Origin: Aurantimicrobium minutum
GTDB taxonomy: Bacteria > Actinomycetota > Actinomycetes > Actinomycetales > Microbacteriaceae
DNA length: 64,000 nucleotides
Assembly: GCF_002355535.1 (NCBI RefSeq)
Contig: NZ_AP017457.1
Span: 558,001-622,000 of the forward strand
Direction of reading: 5' to 3'
Shown: piece after piece, positions 1 through 10,368 of the stretch
Position numbering within the stretch: the first letter of the stretch is position 1
Layout: each line of letters starts with the position of its first letter
Translations under genes and position numbers: made by a program
Notes under the pieces: model-generated
The model's input: the letters and a program-made list of their open reading frames with translations, nothing else
Database searches by the model: none
Told to the model about the DNA's origin: nothing

Positions 1-1602
1 CGTATTGGTCAGGGCGTTGAGTTCGACTACTCCTGTGTTCATGCCTCGTTTGCACTTTCGGATGCTGGTTACGAAACCATCATGATCAACTGCAACCCTG
101 AGACAGTCTCGACAGACTATGACACCAGTGATCGCCTCTACTTCGAGCCTCTCACGTTGGAAGATGTTCTCGAGGTTATTCATGCCGAGAGCAAGTCGGG
201 AGAACTTGTCGGAGTTGTTGTTCAGCTCGGTGGGCAAACAGCTCTAGGGCTAGCGAAGGGCCTCAAAGCTGCTGGTGTTCCTATATTGGGAACCACTCCG
301 GAAGCAATTGACCTTGCCGAAGAACGTGGTGAATTCAGTCGCATCCTGGACGCAGCCAACCTTCTGGCTCCTCGAAATGGAACCGCAACGGATGTCGAAG
401 GTGCGGTAAAGGTAGCAGAAGAGATCGGTTATCCCGTACTCGTCCGTCCTTCTTATGTGCTCGGTGGTCGCGGTATGGAGATTGTCTTCGACACCGCCAG
501 TTTGCGTGATTACTTCGTCCGCATCGATGGCCAAGCCATTGTTGGATCAGAATCCCCACTGTTAGTAGATCGTTTCTTGGATGACGCTATAGAAATTGAC
601 GTGGATGCGCTCTTCGACGGAGAACAACTCTACGTCGGCGGTGTGATGGAGCACATCGAAGAAGCAGGTGTTCACTCCGGTGACTCAGCTTGTACTCTTC
701 CCCCCATTTCACTGGGAAAGAAAGATGTTGATCGCGTTCGTGAAGCAACTTTGGCTATTGCCAAGGGAATCGGCGTTAAAGGTTTGCTCAACGTCCAGTT
801 CGCGATCGGTGCCGGAGTTCTCTACGTGCTCGAAGCCAACCCACGTGCATCTCGAACGGTTCCTTTTGTCTCTAAAGCGCTAGGTATTCCGCTTGCCAAG
901 GCTGCGAGCCGCATCATGGTGGGGGAGGGTATTCGTGATCTGATAACCGAGGGTCTTCTTCCAGCTCAAGACGGTTCTGTAGTTCCTATGGATGCCCCTA
1001 TCGCGGTGAAAGAAGCAGTCCTTCCGTTCAAGCGATTCCGCACCCCTGCAGGCAAGGTAGTGGACTCGCTTCTCGGCCCAGAAATGCGCTCAACCGGTGA
1101 AGTCATGGGTATGGATGTGAATTTCCCCATTGCCTTTGCTAAAGCTCAAGCTGGAGCTTACGGTGGGCTACCATCATCAGGCACAGTGTTCATCTCGGTT
1201 GCAGATCGAGACAAGCGCAACATCATTTTGCCTGCACTTCGTTTCTCGCAACTGGGATTCAAGATTGTGGCCACAGAAGGAACTGCTGAAATACTTCAGC
1301 GCAATGGCATCCCTGCAAGCATCATCGGCAAGGTAAGCGCAAAGTTGGGCAATGACACCATAGTTGAACTCATCAACCGTAACGAGGTCGACATTGTGAT
1401 CAACACACCGAGTGGTTCAACTGCTCGTGCTGATGGGTATGAGATTCGTGCCTCCGCTATTGCTGCCGATAAGCCTCTCTTTACCAACATGGCTCAGGTT
1501 AGTGCAGCTGTTGCATCTATCGACACAATCCGCGAAGGTTTTGATGTGTGCAGTTTGCAGGACTATGCCATCAAGCGTCGTGAGGCTCTGGCCAAAGTAT
1601 GA
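1..1602 (+). CDS. carB: Carbamoyl-phosphate synthase large subunit, C-terminal half (partial)
   Basis: The reading frame is open from base 1, so the gene starts outside the window; 533 residues are visible, about half of the usual ~1,070-1,100. It makes carbamoyl phosphate from bicarbonate, ATP and glutamine-derived ammonia for UMP and arginine synthesis. The visible part begins in the second carbamate-kinase half ([12 protein letters not shown], then QLGGQTAL), contains an ATP-grasp domain ([27 protein letters not shown]) and ends with a methylglyoxal-synthase-like allosteric domain ([15 protein letters not shown]), where UMP/ornithine effectors bind in the family. It overlaps pyrF by 4 bases (ATGA), so the two are translationally coupled in a pyrimidine operon. 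Identification is secure. Confidence 0.97.
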   Translation, partial: RIGQGVEFDYSCVHASFALSDAGYETIMINCNPETVSTDYDTSDRLYFEPLTLEDVLEVIHAESKSGELVGVVVQLGGQTALGLAKGLKAAGVPILGTTPEAIDLAEERGEFSRILDAANLLAPRNGTATDVEGAVKVAEEIGYPVLVRPSYVLGGRGMEIVFDTASLRDYFVRIDGQAIVGSESPLLVDRFLDDAIEIDVDALFDGEQLYVGGVMEHIEEAGVHSGDSACTLPPISLGKKDVDRVREATLAIAKGIGVKGLLNVQFAIGAGVLYVLEANPRASRTVPFVSKALGIPLAKAASRIMVGEGIRDLITEGLLPAQDGSVVPMDAPIAVKEAVLPFKRFRTPAGKVVDSLLGPEMRSTGEVMGMDVNFPIAFAKAQAGAYGGLPSSGTVFISVADRDKRNIILPALRFSQLGFKIVATEGTAEILQRNGIPASIIGKVSAKLGNDTIVELINRNEVDIVINTPSGSTARADGYEIRASAIAADKPLFTNMAQVSAAVASIDTIREGFDVCSLQDYAIKRREALAKV

Positions 1603-2450
1603 GTGAAGTAGGGTTCGGGGATCGTCTCCAAGCTGCCTTCCAGCAGTTCGGACACTTGTGTGTGGGCATTGATCCACATCCGTTCCTACTCAAAGAGTGG
1701 GAGTTTGACGACACCTCTGTGAGCCTGCGTGAATTCTCACTGCGAGTCATTGATGCGTGTGTCGGTCAAGTCGGCATCATCAAACCACAGGTTGCCTTCT
1801 ATGAACGTCACGGCGCCAAAGGCTTGGAAGCCCTCGAATACATCATTCGACGTGCACGTGATGCTGGATTGTTGGTGATCTCCGACTGCAAGCGCGGAGA
1901 CATTGGCAGCACCATGGAAGCTTATGCTCAGGCATGGCTGACTCCAGGATGGAATCTGGAATCTGATGCCATTACTGTCAGCCCGTACTTGGGCTCTGGA
2001 GCCCTCTCACAGACCGTTGAGTATGCGCTCTCACACAATAAGGGTGTCTTCATTCTTTCTGCGACCAGTAACCCGGAAGCTGCGCTTCTACAGACTGCAC
2101 AGGTGACTCAGGGAATTCATCAAGGTAAGACTGTCGCGGCTGCCATGCTGAGTGACGTTGCTCGGTGGGCAACTGAATCAACGCCGCTGAATTCAGTTGG
2201 TGCAGTTCTCGGCGCAACCCTCGACCTGCCAAGTTTGGGAATTCAGCCAGATGACTTCCCTGCTTTGCCCGTGCTTGCCCCAGGCTTCGGTTTCCAGGGA
2301 GCTCGTGTTGAAGATGCTCAACGCTTGTTTGGGAACCTTTCGACAAACTTGATTGTGTCGGAAACCAGAAGTGTCCTCTCAGCTGGTCGTGAGGGTGTTA
2401 TTGAATCAGTTACTCGTCGTGCAGGAGAGGTCGCTTCCGCCCTTGCCTAA
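1599..2450 (+). CDS. pyrF: Orotidine-5'-phosphate decarboxylase, type 2
   Basis: The 283-residue protein decarboxylates OMP to UMP, the last step of de novo UMP synthesis. The signature DCKRGD at residues 96-101 carries the catalytic Lys98, and VGIDPHP near residue 22 is the first beta-strand motif. The length and the GDIGST context fit the longer type-2 subfamily typical of Actinobacteria rather than the E. coli type. The start codon lies inside the carB stop (ATGA), and only 4 bases separate its stop from the next gene, so it is the middle gene of a tight operon. Confidence 0.97.
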   Translation: MSEVGFGDRLQAAFQQFGHLCVGIDPHPFLLKEWEFDDTSVSLREFSLRVIDACVGQVGIIKPQVAFYERHGAKGLEALEYIIRRARDAGLLVISDCKRGDIGSTMEAYAQAWLTPGWNLESDAITVSPYLGSGALSQTVEYALSHNKGVFILSATSNPEAALLQTAQVTQGIHQGKTVAAAMLSDVARWATESTPLNSVGAVLGATLDLPSLGIQPDDFPALPVLAPGFGFQGARVEDAQRLFGNLSTNLIVSETRSVLSAGREGVIESVTRRAGEVASALA

Positions 2451-2454
2451 CGTC

Positions 2455-3342
2455 ATGCCTGAGGTTGACCGCCGCGCTGCAGCGCAGGCGGGAGTCGTGG
2501 CGCGTCGCAAACGTGCCGCAATTAAGGCGGATGTTTTTGAGGGTCGCAGATCTGCGCTTGATGTCTTTGTTGTTGCCACCATTGATCCGTCGTCTTCCGA
2601 AGCAACTATTCGGGTTACTGATTTCTTGAAATCACTGCGTGGTGTGGGAGTCAACAAGATTCCACGCATTCTTGAAGAGCTAGATATTTCTCCCCGCAAA
2701 CGCCTTGGTGGTTTAGGAAAACACCAGCGAGCAGGTTTGCGTAAATGGATACTTGCCTACCAAGCAAAACGAAAAGAGACTTGGCCGCCAAAAGCTGTTG
2801 TACTCGTGGGTCCTTCCGGTGTAGGTAAGGGAACCGTTGTCAACCACATTGTTCGCAACCATCCTCAAGTTCACCTTTCCATCTCTGCAACCACGCGCGA
2901 CCCTCGCCCAGGTGAAGTCGACGGCGTCAACTATTACTTCATTGATCATGGAGAATTCGACGCCATGATCTATTCAGAAGCACTCCTCGAATGGGCGGAA
3001 GTCCACGGGCAACACAAATATGGAACACCTCGTGGGCCTATTGAGAATGCCTTGTATCAGGGCAGAAGTGTTCTTTTTGAAATTGATATTCAGGGTGCGA
3101 GACAAATTCGTGAAACCATGCCAGAGGCTCGTCTCGTGTTTCTTTTGCCTCCCGACTGGGATGAACTTGTTAGACGTTTACGCGAACGTGGAACTGAATC
3201 TGAAGAAGAAATCCAACGCAGATTGGAAACTGCTTACGGCGAACTTGCTGCGAAAGATGAATTTGACGTACGAGTAATTAACCGTGACGTCACCGAAGCT
3301 GCCCAACAGGTCGTAGACTTAATGGGACTTATCAAGGAGTAA
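2455..3342 (+). CDS. gmk: Fusion of actinobacterial integration host factor (mIHF) and guanylate kinase
   Basis: The ATG at 2455, 4 bases after pyrF, gives 295 residues against about 200 for an ordinary guanylate kinase. Residues 1 to ~105 resemble mycobacterial mIHF: a basic RRKRAAIK stretch, then RGVGVNKIPRILEELDI and the RKRLGGLGKHQRAGL end, the helix-two-turn-helix region that binds DNA in that family. Residues ~112-295 are guanylate kinase, GMP + ATP to GDP + ADP, with P-loop GPSGVGKGT at 119-127, the TTRDPRPGE GMP-binding motif and the GVNYYFI segment. There is no ATG or GTG at the junction, only a TTG near 2734 without an evident ribosome site, so one polypeptide is expected. In many Actinobacteria mihF and gmk are adjacent separate genes; here they are one frame. 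rpoZ follows after 3 bases. Confidence 0.93.
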   Translation: MPEVDRRAAAQAGVVARRKRAAIKADVFEGRRSALDVFVVATIDPSSSEATIRVTDFLKSLRGVGVNKIPRILEELDISPRKRLGGLGKHQRAGLRKWILAYQAKRKETWPPKAVVLVGPSGVGKGTVVNHIVRNHPQVHLSISATTRDPRPGEVDGVNYYFIDHGEFDAMIYSEALLEWAEVHGQHKYGTPRGPIENALYQGRSVLFEIDIQGARQIRETMPEARLVFLLPPDWDELVRRLRERGTESEEEIQRRLETAYGELAAKDEFDVRVINRDVTEAAQQVVDLMGLIKE

Positions 3343-3345
3343 AAC

Positions 3346-3603
3346 ATGGCTACCAAGCTTGAAGGAATTATCAATCCACCAATCGATGACCTGCTCTCAA
3401 AGGTTGATTCAAAGTATGCTCTGGTGATTTTCGCCTCTAAGCGTGCTCGTCAGATCAATGACTATTACTCTGATCTTCACGAAGGAAGCCTCTTCGACAA
3501 CGTTGGTCCCCTCGTTGACTCCAACATTGACGACAAGCCGCTTTCCGTCGCTTTGCACGAAATCAACGAGGACAAGCTCATCGCTCGTCCACTTTCGGCC
3601 TAA
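3346..3603 (+). CDS. rpoZ: RNA polymerase omega subunit
   Basis: A protein of 85 residues that stabilises beta-prime in RNA polymerase. The motif [28 protein letters not shown] is characteristic, here cited only by its core [13 protein letters not shown] and ASKRARQIN. It follows gmk with a 3-base gap; TCAAGGAG at the end of gmk serves as ribosome binding site. The gmk-rpoZ-coaBC order is widely conserved in bacteria and supports the call. Confidence 0.96.
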   Translation: MATKLEGIINPPIDDLLSKVDSKYALVIFASKRARQINDYYSDLHEGSLFDNVGPLVDSNIDDKPLSVALHEINEDKLIARPLSA

Positions 3604-3623
3604 TAACCGAATCGACACCTGAA

Positions 3624-4844
3624 GTGTCGCGCACACCTTTACGCATTGTCGTCGGGATAACCGGCGGCATTGCTGTGTATAAGGCAGTTTCTGTCGTTCG
3701 AGAGTTTGTCAAAGACGGACACCATGTAGACGTGGTAGCAACTCAAGCCGCACTGCAATTTGTGGGTCGTCCGACACTCGAAGCAATCAGTCGTAACCCC
3801 GTTAATGTCGGCCTGTATGACGATGTAGCTCAAGTTCGCCATGTTGCCCTGGGACAGCAAGCAGATGTCATCGTTGTAGCTCCAGCTACCGCTAATACAC
3901 TCGCACAATTTGCTGCTGGATTAGCTCCTGACCTTCTGGGGAACACTGTTCTCGCTCGACGTGGTCCACTTGTTGTAGCACCAGCAATGCACACGGAGAT
4001 GTGGGAAAATCCCGCAACACAAGCGAATATTTCTACGTTGCGCTCTCGTGGTGTCGTCGTTGTAGGCCCAGGTGTGGGCCAACTCACTGGTTCAGATTCT
4101 GGCCCAGGTCGAATGAGTGAACCTGAAGACATCATTGCGGCAGCCTACGAGGCAGTTTCCGGTGAAACAAAGCTTGACCTCGTCGGTAAGCGAATCTTGA
4201 TCACCGGTGGTGGCACGCGTGAACCACTAGATCCTGTTCGCTTTATTGGCAATCGCTCATCGGGTAAGCAAGCGGTTGCACTCGCTCAACGTGCGATGCA
4301 ACGTGGTGCTGATGTCACACTCATAGCAGCACATCTCGAAGTTGAACCGCCTGCCGGAGTGGATCTCGTATCTGTATCCACTGCGGCGCAGATGCACAGT
4401 GAAGTTATGACTCTTTCACCAGAGTTCGACATTGTCATCATGGCAGCAGCAGTTTCTGACTATCGTATGGATATTGTCTCTGGTTCAAAGTTGAAGAAAG
4501 TAGACAACGGTGGAGAGCTCCACCTCACTCTCGTTGAAAACCCAGACATCCTTAAAGAATTGGCTTTGGCCAAAACAACTGAACAAATTATTGTTGGTTT
4601 TGCCGCAGAAACCGCAACGGAAGATGAACTCATTCGAATCGGGCAGGAAAAACTAGCCCGTAAGGGGTGCGACCTTTTGATTCTCAATCAGGTTGGTTGG
4701 GATCAAGGCTTTGGAACAGAAAGTAACACCGTCACAGTGTTAGCTTCTGGTGGAGATATTCTGATTACTGCAACCGGATCAAAGATGTCTGTAGCGGACA
4801 CTATTCTCGATTGCATCGCAACACCGCCATTCCACAACGCGTAA
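3624..4844 (+). CDS. coaBC: Bifunctional phosphopantothenoylcysteine decarboxylase / phosphopantothenate-cysteine ligase
   Basis: A 406-residue flavoprotein performing steps two and three of coenzyme A synthesis from pantothenate. The CoaC half shows [10 protein letters not shown] at 11-20 (FMN binding), the PAMHTEMW substrate motif and GRMSEPEDI. The CoaB half begins near residue 185 with [18 protein letters not shown] and the SSGKQA motif. The start is GTG at 3624, placed so the protein begins just before the flavin motif. It lies 20 bases after rpoZ, in the same operon. Confidence 0.96.
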   Translation: MSRTPLRIVVGITGGIAVYKAVSVVREFVKDGHHVDVVATQAALQFVGRPTLEAISRNPVNVGLYDDVAQVRHVALGQQADVIVVAPATANTLAQFAAGLAPDLLGNTVLARRGPLVVAPAMHTEMWENPATQANISTLRSRGVVVVGPGVGQLTGSDSGPGRMSEPEDIIAAAYEAVSGETKLDLVGKRILITGGGTREPLDPVRFIGNRSSGKQAVALAQRAMQRGADVTLIAAHLEVEPPAGVDLVSVSTAAQMHSEVMTLSPEFDIVIMAAAVSDYRMDIVSGSKLKKVDNGGELHLTLVENPDILKELALAKTTEQIIVGFAAETATEDELIRIGQEKLARKGCDLLILNQVGWDQGFGTESNTVTVLASGGDILITATGSKMSVADTILDCIATPPFHNA

Positions 4845-4890
4845 TTCGCGTGGCACAATCCAACGTCTACGCACGAGAGGACTAATCGCC

Positions 4891-6054
4891 ATGAGCGCTT
4901 TACGACTATTCACTTCCGAATCTGTTACAGAAGGACACCCCGACAAAATCTGTGACCAGATTTCAGACAGCATTCTGGATAATCTGCTCGAACAGGACAA
5001 GGGCAGTCGAGTAGCCGTTGAAACCCTTGTTACTACTGGTTTGGTCCACGTTGCTGGTGAGGTTACAACCGAAGGTTATGCGGAGATTCCTGAGATCGTT
5101 CGCAACGTGGTTAAAGACATCGGTTACACCTCGTCAGACATCGGTTTTGATGGCGATAGCTGTGGTGTTTCAGTTTCCATCGGACAACAGTCACCTGACA
5201 TTGCCAACCTCGTATTCGGACAAGAAGAGCAGGGTGCTGGCGATCAGGGCATCATGTTTGGATATGCCACCACAGAGACTGCACAGCTCATGCCGCTGCC
5301 AATCTATCTTTCACACCGCATTGCTGAACGCTTGACTGAAGCTCGCAAGAGCGGACAGCTCGCTTATCTTCGTCCTGATGGAAAAACTCAGGTCACTGTG
5401 GGTTATGAGGGAATCATTCCTCGAACCATCGAGACGGTAGTGGTGTCTACCCAACATGCACCACAGGCAGATTCGTCACTTGAGAGCCTGCGCGCAGATG
5501 TCATTGATTACATCATTCGCCCTGTTCTTGCAGACGCTGGTTTTAGCTCTGCCGACACAAACTTCATGGTCAACCCCATGGGCAAGTTCGAAATTGGCGG
5601 TCCCAAGGGTGATGCTGGTCTCACAGGACGCAAAATCATCGTGGACACGTATGGTGGTGCAAGCCGTCATGGTGGCGGTGCCTTCTCTGGAAAAGATCCC
5701 TCGAAGGTCGACCGTTCGGCAGCTTATGCAATGCGTCACGTCGCTAAGAATGCTGTAGCCGCAGGTTTTGCAGAAAAGCTTGAAGTACAGATAGCGTATG
5801 CCATCGGTGTGGCACAGCCAGTAGGTCTTTACGTGGAAACCTTTGGAACGGGCAAGGTTGATGACTCTGTCATTATTAAGGCAATTCGGGACACCTTTGA
5901 TCTCAGCCCAGCAGGCATCATTCGAGAATTAGACCTTCTTCGTCCGATCTATCGTCAGACAGCTGCATATGGTCATTTTGGCCGTGAACTTCCTGATTTC
6001 ACCTGGGAAAAGCTCGACAAGGTTGACGAACTTCGCCGTTTGGCTGGTCTGTAA
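4891..6054 (+). CDS. metK: S-adenosylmethionine synthetase
   Basis: A 387-residue enzyme that forms S-adenosylmethionine from methionine and ATP. GHPDK at 15-19 is the N-terminal ATP motif, [11 protein letters not shown] at 115-125 is the methionine/ATP motif, and [16 protein letters not shown] near 258 is the phosphate-binding loop. The ribosome site AGAGGA lies about 11 bases before ATG. Length matches the family. It sits between coaBC and priA with only 3 bases to priA. Confidence 0.97.
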   Translation: MSALRLFTSESVTEGHPDKICDQISDSILDNLLEQDKGSRVAVETLVTTGLVHVAGEVTTEGYAEIPEIVRNVVKDIGYTSSDIGFDGDSCGVSVSIGQQSPDIANLVFGQEEQGAGDQGIMFGYATTETAQLMPLPIYLSHRIAERLTEARKSGQLAYLRPDGKTQVTVGYEGIIPRTIETVVVSTQHAPQADSSLESLRADVIDYIIRPVLADAGFSSADTNFMVNPMGKFEIGGPKGDAGLTGRKIIVDTYGGASRHGGGAFSGKDPSKVDRSAAYAMRHVAKNAVAAGFAEKLEVQIAYAIGVAQPVGLYVETFGTGKVDDSVIIKAIRDTFDLSPAGIIRELDLLRPIYRQTAAYGHFGRELPDFTWEKLDKVDELRRLAGL

Positions 6055-6057
6055 TAC

Positions 6058-8013
6058 GTGAACCCACAACCTGGGTTTGCGAGTGTGTTGTTAGACACCT
6101 CGTTACCCCAGCTTGACCACGTATTTGAATACCGTATCCCTGAGTCACTCCTTGGGGATGTCCGTGTGGGTTCAAAAGTCTCTGTCCCACTGCGGGGCGG
6201 CGCACGATTTTCTGACGCGTATGTCACTGCCCTGAGCGAAAAACCTGAGTTCACGGGAGACCTGCAGTTCATCGAGAAAGTTATTTCTCCTGTTTCGTTG
6301 TTGAAACCTGACACACTCGAACTCGCTCGCAAAATAGCGGACCGACAAGCAGGATCCGCCATGGATGTTCTCCGTTTGATCATCCCCGCACGCTATGTAC
6401 GAGCTGAAAAGGCTTTTCTTGCAGAATCTGTGAAGCGAGAGCAATACAGTGGCGAAATTCCCGAGAAACCCGCTGAATTCACCGCACTCGATGTCTCTGC
6501 TGGTTCTCGACTTGCCCTCAAAGTGCCGCCCCGGCTTGAAGTGACATCACAGGTAACCGGTTCGAATTGGACAGAACTGTTTGTTTCACTTGCGGTTGAA
6601 CAGTTGGTCAAGGGTTCCAGCACTGTTCTAGCTGTTCCTGACTTTAGGGATATAGAGAAACTTGAGAAAGTCTTTATTGCGGCGGGTCTAGAGGGTCATT
6701 TCATTCGTGTTGACGCAAAGCTTTCGGGGCAAGAGCGATACGTTAACTACTTACGATCTCTCACAGAAGAACCCCTCATCATTCTCGGAAACAGGTCTGC
6801 AACGCTGGCTCCAGCCCATAATGAGGGACTCGTGGTTGTGTGGGATGACGGAGACCACAACTTCGAGGAACCTCTTGCTCCTTACACACACGCTCGAGAT
6901 GTCGCCTTAGTTCGTCAGTCGCTCACTGGCTGCTCATTGCTCTTTGCTTCACACACACGTTCACTTGAAACCCAGCGCCTAGTTGAACTTGGGTTCTTCA
7001 CTGAGGCGCCAGTCAGCGATGTCGCTCAGCCCGAGATTGTCCTCACAGATGCACAACTCGAGGAGGGGACTTCACCCTCTCGAATTCCCAGTGCCGCTTG
7101 GTTAGGTGCCAAGAAAGCACTTGATCGTGGTCCTGTGCTCGTTCAAGTTGCGAGCCCTGGATTCTCTCCTGCCCTGGTGTGTAGCAGATGCAATGAGCGA
7201 GCAACATGTTCTTCCTGTAATGGGCCAATGCACTTAGCTCATCGAAATTCCTCTCCAAGCTGTCGTTGGTGTGGCAATCTCAATGCTTCATGGACATGCC
7301 AAGACTGTGGCGGAAAACAACTTCGATCGATTGCCGCTGGTACAGAGCGTACGTCTGATGAAATCGGTCGAGCGTTTCCTGGAGTGAAGGTCATAGTTGC
7401 GGATGGTGGGCACATCATCACGTCCGTTCCAGCTACACCCGCAGTTGTTGTTGCGACTCCAGGTGCAGAACCGGTTGCTGAGGGCGGTTATGCTGCCATC
7501 TTGCTCTTAGACGGTGAACGCCTGAGAGGAAGAGAGGCCTTCCGAGTTGACGAAGATGTACTTCGTAATTGGAGTAACACCATTGCCCTGGCTAAGCCAG
7601 ATGCCACAGTGTTTATTAATGGTGCTGGAGTGGCTCTTGGTCGGACTTTGGTTGAATCTGCACAAGTTCGGTGGGCAGCGCATGAGTTAGCTGATCGAAT
7701 GCAGCTAAATTTGCCACCAGCCGTGCGCGTGGTTTCGATTTCTGGCTCTGCAGAGATGGTTCGGACAACCTGTGATGAACTGCCTATGCTTGCGGGCTAT
7801 CGTGTTCTTGGCCCGGTCGGTCAACCAGATGGTTCTTCCCGCGCGCTCGTCTTCTTTGTATATAAAGACGGCGAAAAGTTAGCTACACATCTCCGTGCAG
7901 CAGTAATTACGTCTGCTAGACGCTCTAAGAAGCCGCCTGCCTCATCAGAGCGTGCTGCGCGAGTGCTTAGACTGAGAGTGCGTTTCGACGACCCTGATAT
8001 CGACTCGCTCTAA
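6058..8013 (+). CDS. priA: PriA-like primosomal protein lacking helicase motifs
   Basis: A 651-residue protein of the PriA family, which restarts stalled replication forks. The N-terminal 3'-DNA-binding domain and a zinc region with eight cysteines (375, 378, 384, 387, 402, 405, 414, 417) are kept. The Walker A position, where active PriA has TGSGKTE, reads TGSNWTE (167-173), and the Walker B/DEEH position reads DDGDH (263-267). ATP hydrolysis is therefore not expected. Degenerate PriA of this kind is known in Actinobacteria, so this is a family trait rather than a decayed gene. Start is GTG at 6058, 3 bases after metK. Confidence 0.92.
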   Translation: MNPQPGFASVLLDTSLPQLDHVFEYRIPESLLGDVRVGSKVSVPLRGGARFSDAYVTALSEKPEFTGDLQFIEKVISPVSLLKPDTLELARKIADRQAGSAMDVLRLIIPARYVRAEKAFLAESVKREQYSGEIPEKPAEFTALDVSAGSRLALKVPPRLEVTSQVTGSNWTELFVSLAVEQLVKGSSTVLAVPDFRDIEKLEKVFIAAGLEGHFIRVDAKLSGQERYVNYLRSLTEEPLIILGNRSATLAPAHNEGLVVVWDDGDHNFEEPLAPYTHARDVALVRQSLTGCSLLFASHTRSLETQRLVELGFFTEAPVSDVAQPEIVLTDAQLEEGTSPSRIPSAAWLGAKKALDRGPVLVQVASPGFSPALVCSRCNERATCSSCNGPMHLAHRNSSPSCRWCGNLNASWTCQDCGGKQLRSIAAGTERTSDEIGRAFPGVKVIVADGGHIITSVPATPAVVVATPGAEPVAEGGYAAILLLDGERLRGREAFRVDEDVLRNWSNTIALAKPDATVFINGAGVALGRTLVESAQVRWAAHELADRMQLNLPPAVRVVSISGSAEMVRTTCDELPMLAGYRVLGPVGQPDGSSRALVFFVYKDGEKLATHLRAAVITSARRSKKPPASSERAARVLRLRVRFDDPDIDSL

Positions 8014-8038
8014 TGTTTTCTCGTGTGAGGTGGGTGTT

Positions 8039-8953
8039 GTGAAGATAATTTTCGCAGGCACTCCAGAGGCCGCTGTTCCCACCCTCGAAGCCCTGATCAG
8101 CAGTGACTTCGAGGTTGTTGCCGTGTTGACGAGGCCAGATGCACCTCAAGGTCGCAAGCGCATCTTGACTCCGTCTCCGGTAGCACAGGTTGCAATTGCC
8201 CAGGGTATTCCAGTGATTTACGCCAATCGCATTGAAGATGAAGTTCAGAAAGCAATTGAAGATTCTGCAGCTGACTTAGGTGTTGTGGTTGCATATGGTG
8301 CTTTACTCCCACAGCAGACTCTTGATTCTGTGAAACTAGGCTGGATCAATCTTCACTTCTCAACTTTGCCTCACTGGCGTGGTGCTGCACCGGTTCAATG
8401 GCAGGTCATTTCTGGTGCATCACAGGCTGGTTCTTCTGTCTTTCAACTAGTTCAAGAACTAGATGCCGGTGATGTTTATGACTCACGGGAGTGGCTCATC
8501 CTTCCGGATGAAACCGCGGGGGAGTTGCTGACGAGGCTCTCGGTTCTTGGTGCACGGCAAGTTTTAGATGTAGTGCGATCTATTGACACTAGGTTTGCAG
8601 AGCCCAAGCCTCAAATTGGTGAGTCAACCTACGCTCGAAAACTTTCTCTAGAAGATGGTCACCTCAACCTCTCTCAGGATTCAGAATCTGTCTATAACCA
8701 ATTCAGAGGTGTTACTCCAGAACCTGGTGCCTTCGTCCTCCTCGGTGACGAACGTCTCAAGATTGTTGAGGCCCGATTAGGGACGGATGAAGAGGTAGTT
8801 CCTTCTGCAATCACCTCAGTTTCTAAAAAGCTTTATCTGGGATGCGTTACTGGTTCTCTAGAACTGATCAGCGTTCAACCGGCTGGTAAACAAGGAATGT
8901 CTGCCATGGACTGGTTTCGTGGCCTCAGACAGGAAGTAGTACACGTTTCGTGA
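8039..8953 (+). CDS. fmt: Methionyl-tRNA formyltransferase
   Basis: The 304-residue enzyme formylates initiator Met-tRNA using 10-formyl-THF. The formyl-transfer signature NLHFSTLPHWRGAAP includes the catalytic Asn104 and His106, followed by DAGD at 141-144. I chose GTG at 8039 because it gives the family N-terminus MKIIFAGTPE and is preceded by a GAGGTGG ribosome site at 8027-8033; a longer in-frame GTG at 8030 lies inside that site. It overlaps rsmB by 4 bases. Confidence 0.95.
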   Translation: MKIIFAGTPEAAVPTLEALISSDFEVVAVLTRPDAPQGRKRILTPSPVAQVAIAQGIPVIYANRIEDEVQKAIEDSAADLGVVVAYGALLPQQTLDSVKLGWINLHFSTLPHWRGAAPVQWQVISGASQAGSSVFQLVQELDAGDVYDSREWLILPDETAGELLTRLSVLGARQVLDVVRSIDTRFAEPKPQIGESTYARKLSLEDGHLNLSQDSESVYNQFRGVTPEPGAFVLLGDERLKIVEARLGTDEEVVPSAITSVSKKLYLGCVTGSLELISVQPAGKQGMSAMDWFRGLRQEVVHVS

Positions 8954-10359
8954 ACAACGACAAAAGACCGCCTACAAAAGGACCACGACGTTCGAGGCCT
9001 GTTACGCCATCGCGTCTGGTTGCTTTTGAGGTACTCATGGCCGTTGATGTTGATGACGCCTATGCAAACCTTGCCCTACCCGCAAAGATCAAAGAGTTTG
9101 GACTTAGCTCAAATGATGCTGGCCTAGCCACAGAACTCACTTATGGCACATTGCGGATGCAAGGGTTTTATGACCGTGTCATTGCAAATGCAGCAGCACG
9201 CGATATCGACACCATTGATTTAGTTGTGTTGAACATTCTTCGCATGGGAGTTCATCAACTACTGAATATGCGAGTGGCACAGCATGCAGCAGTTAATGAA
9301 AGTGTGAACCTTGCCGAACACATGGCTTCACTCGGTGCGGTTGGTTTCGTCAACGCTGTCCTTCGCCGCACAAGTCGTCACGACCTAGAAGACTGGCAAG
9401 AGTTCATCACTAAAGACATCTCGAATGCAGATGAGCGTCTCGCTGCTCTGTATTCGCATCCTGTGTGGATCGTTCGTGCCCTCAAGCAAAGCTTGGAAGC
9501 AGAGAATAGAGGTGAAGAGCTCGAGAATCTCCTGGCAAGTGACAACGTCAACCCTCGAGTGACTCTAGTTGAGCTTCCCGGTTTCGTTGATGCCAACGAC
9601 GAAGTAGAAGGTGAACCCACGAACTACTCACCTCTAGGGATGTCGTTGAATACTGGTGGTGACCCAACGCGTTTTGCTCGCGTGCGAGAAGGTGTCGTTC
9701 GTGTTCAAGATGAAGGCTCTCAACTTGCTGCCCTCGTTCTCTCTCGTCACCACGAGATCACACCAGGCGAGAAGTGGCTGGATATGTGTGCAGGTCCAGG
9801 CGGCAAAGCGGCACTTCTGGCTGCAGAAGCAACACTAGGTGGAGCTGAATTAACTGCAAATGAAGTTATTCCAGGACGTGCAGACCTGGTTCGTAAAGCC
9901 CTAGCCATCCTTCCTGACGTTAACGTTGTTACCGGAGATGGTGTTGATATTGGACTGGTCCAGCCAAATACCTTTGATCGTATTCTTCTTGATGCTCCAT
10001 GTACTGGATTAGGAGCTCTGCGACGCCGTCCCGAGGCTAGATGGAGAAAATCTCCTAAGGATGTTGGTGATCTCACCGCGCTGCAGGCTCAACTTCTCAC
10101 CAGCGCGCTTCAAGCGCTGAAGCCCGGGGGAGTTCTTGCCTATGTCACGTGTTCTCCGCACCTGGCCGAGACTCGAGCAATAGTCGAAGGTGCACTTCGA
10201 AAGAATCAGAATGTTTCTGAGCTTGATGCACGTTCTGCTTTATCTGAAGTAGCAATGGAATCCATGGATATTGCCGGAGATTCATTATCTGTTCAGCTGT
10301 GGCCGCATCGACATGGCACAGATGCCATGTTCATGTCACTTCTGACTAAGTCGGAATAG
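8950..10359 (+). CDS. rsmB: 16S rRNA (cytosine-967-C5)-methyltransferase RsmB
   Basis: A 469-residue enzyme methylating C967 of 16S rRNA. An N-terminal NusB-like RNA-binding domain (about 1-150) precedes a Rossmann methyltransferase domain. CAGPGGK at 280-286 is the SAM loop, DAPCTG at 348-353 and TCSPH with the nucleophile Cys401 are the m5C catalytic motifs. Start GTG overlaps the fmt stop (GTGA), so fmt and rsmB are coupled. Its stop codon TAG is also the first part of the TAGGCT promoter box of rpe. Confidence 0.95.
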   Translation: MNNDKRPPTKGPRRSRPVTPSRLVAFEVLMAVDVDDAYANLALPAKIKEFGLSSNDAGLATELTYGTLRMQGFYDRVIANAAARDIDTIDLVVLNILRMGVHQLLNMRVAQHAAVNESVNLAEHMASLGAVGFVNAVLRRTSRHDLEDWQEFITKDISNADERLAALYSHPVWIVRALKQSLEAENRGEELENLLASDNVNPRVTLVELPGFVDANDEVEGEPTNYSPLGMSLNTGGDPTRFARVREGVVRVQDEGSQLAALVLSRHHEITPGEKWLDMCAGPGGKAALLAAEATLGGAELTANEVIPGRADLVRKALAILPDVNVVTGDGVDIGLVQPNTFDRILLDAPCTGLGALRRRPEARWRKSPKDVGDLTALQAQLLTSALQALKPGGVLAYVTCSPHLAETRAIVEGALRKNQNVSELDARSALSEVAMESMDIAGDSLSVQLWPHRHGTDAMFMSLLTKSE

Positions 10360-10368
10360 GCTGAGAAC
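10357..10368 (+). promoter_or_regulatory. Leaderless-type promoter of rpe
   Basis: TAGGCT, overlapping the rsmB stop TAG, then 6 bases, then ATG of rpe. Confidence 0.6.

Noticed and set aside
6058-8013. priA as a pseudogene
   Set aside because: The frame is intact, zinc cysteines are conserved, and loss of helicase motifs is a known property of actinobacterial PriA.
8030-8038. GTG 8030 as the fmt start
   Set aside because: It lies inside the GAGGTGG ribosome site that serves GTG 8039, and the shorter form gives the family N-terminus MKIIFAGTPE.
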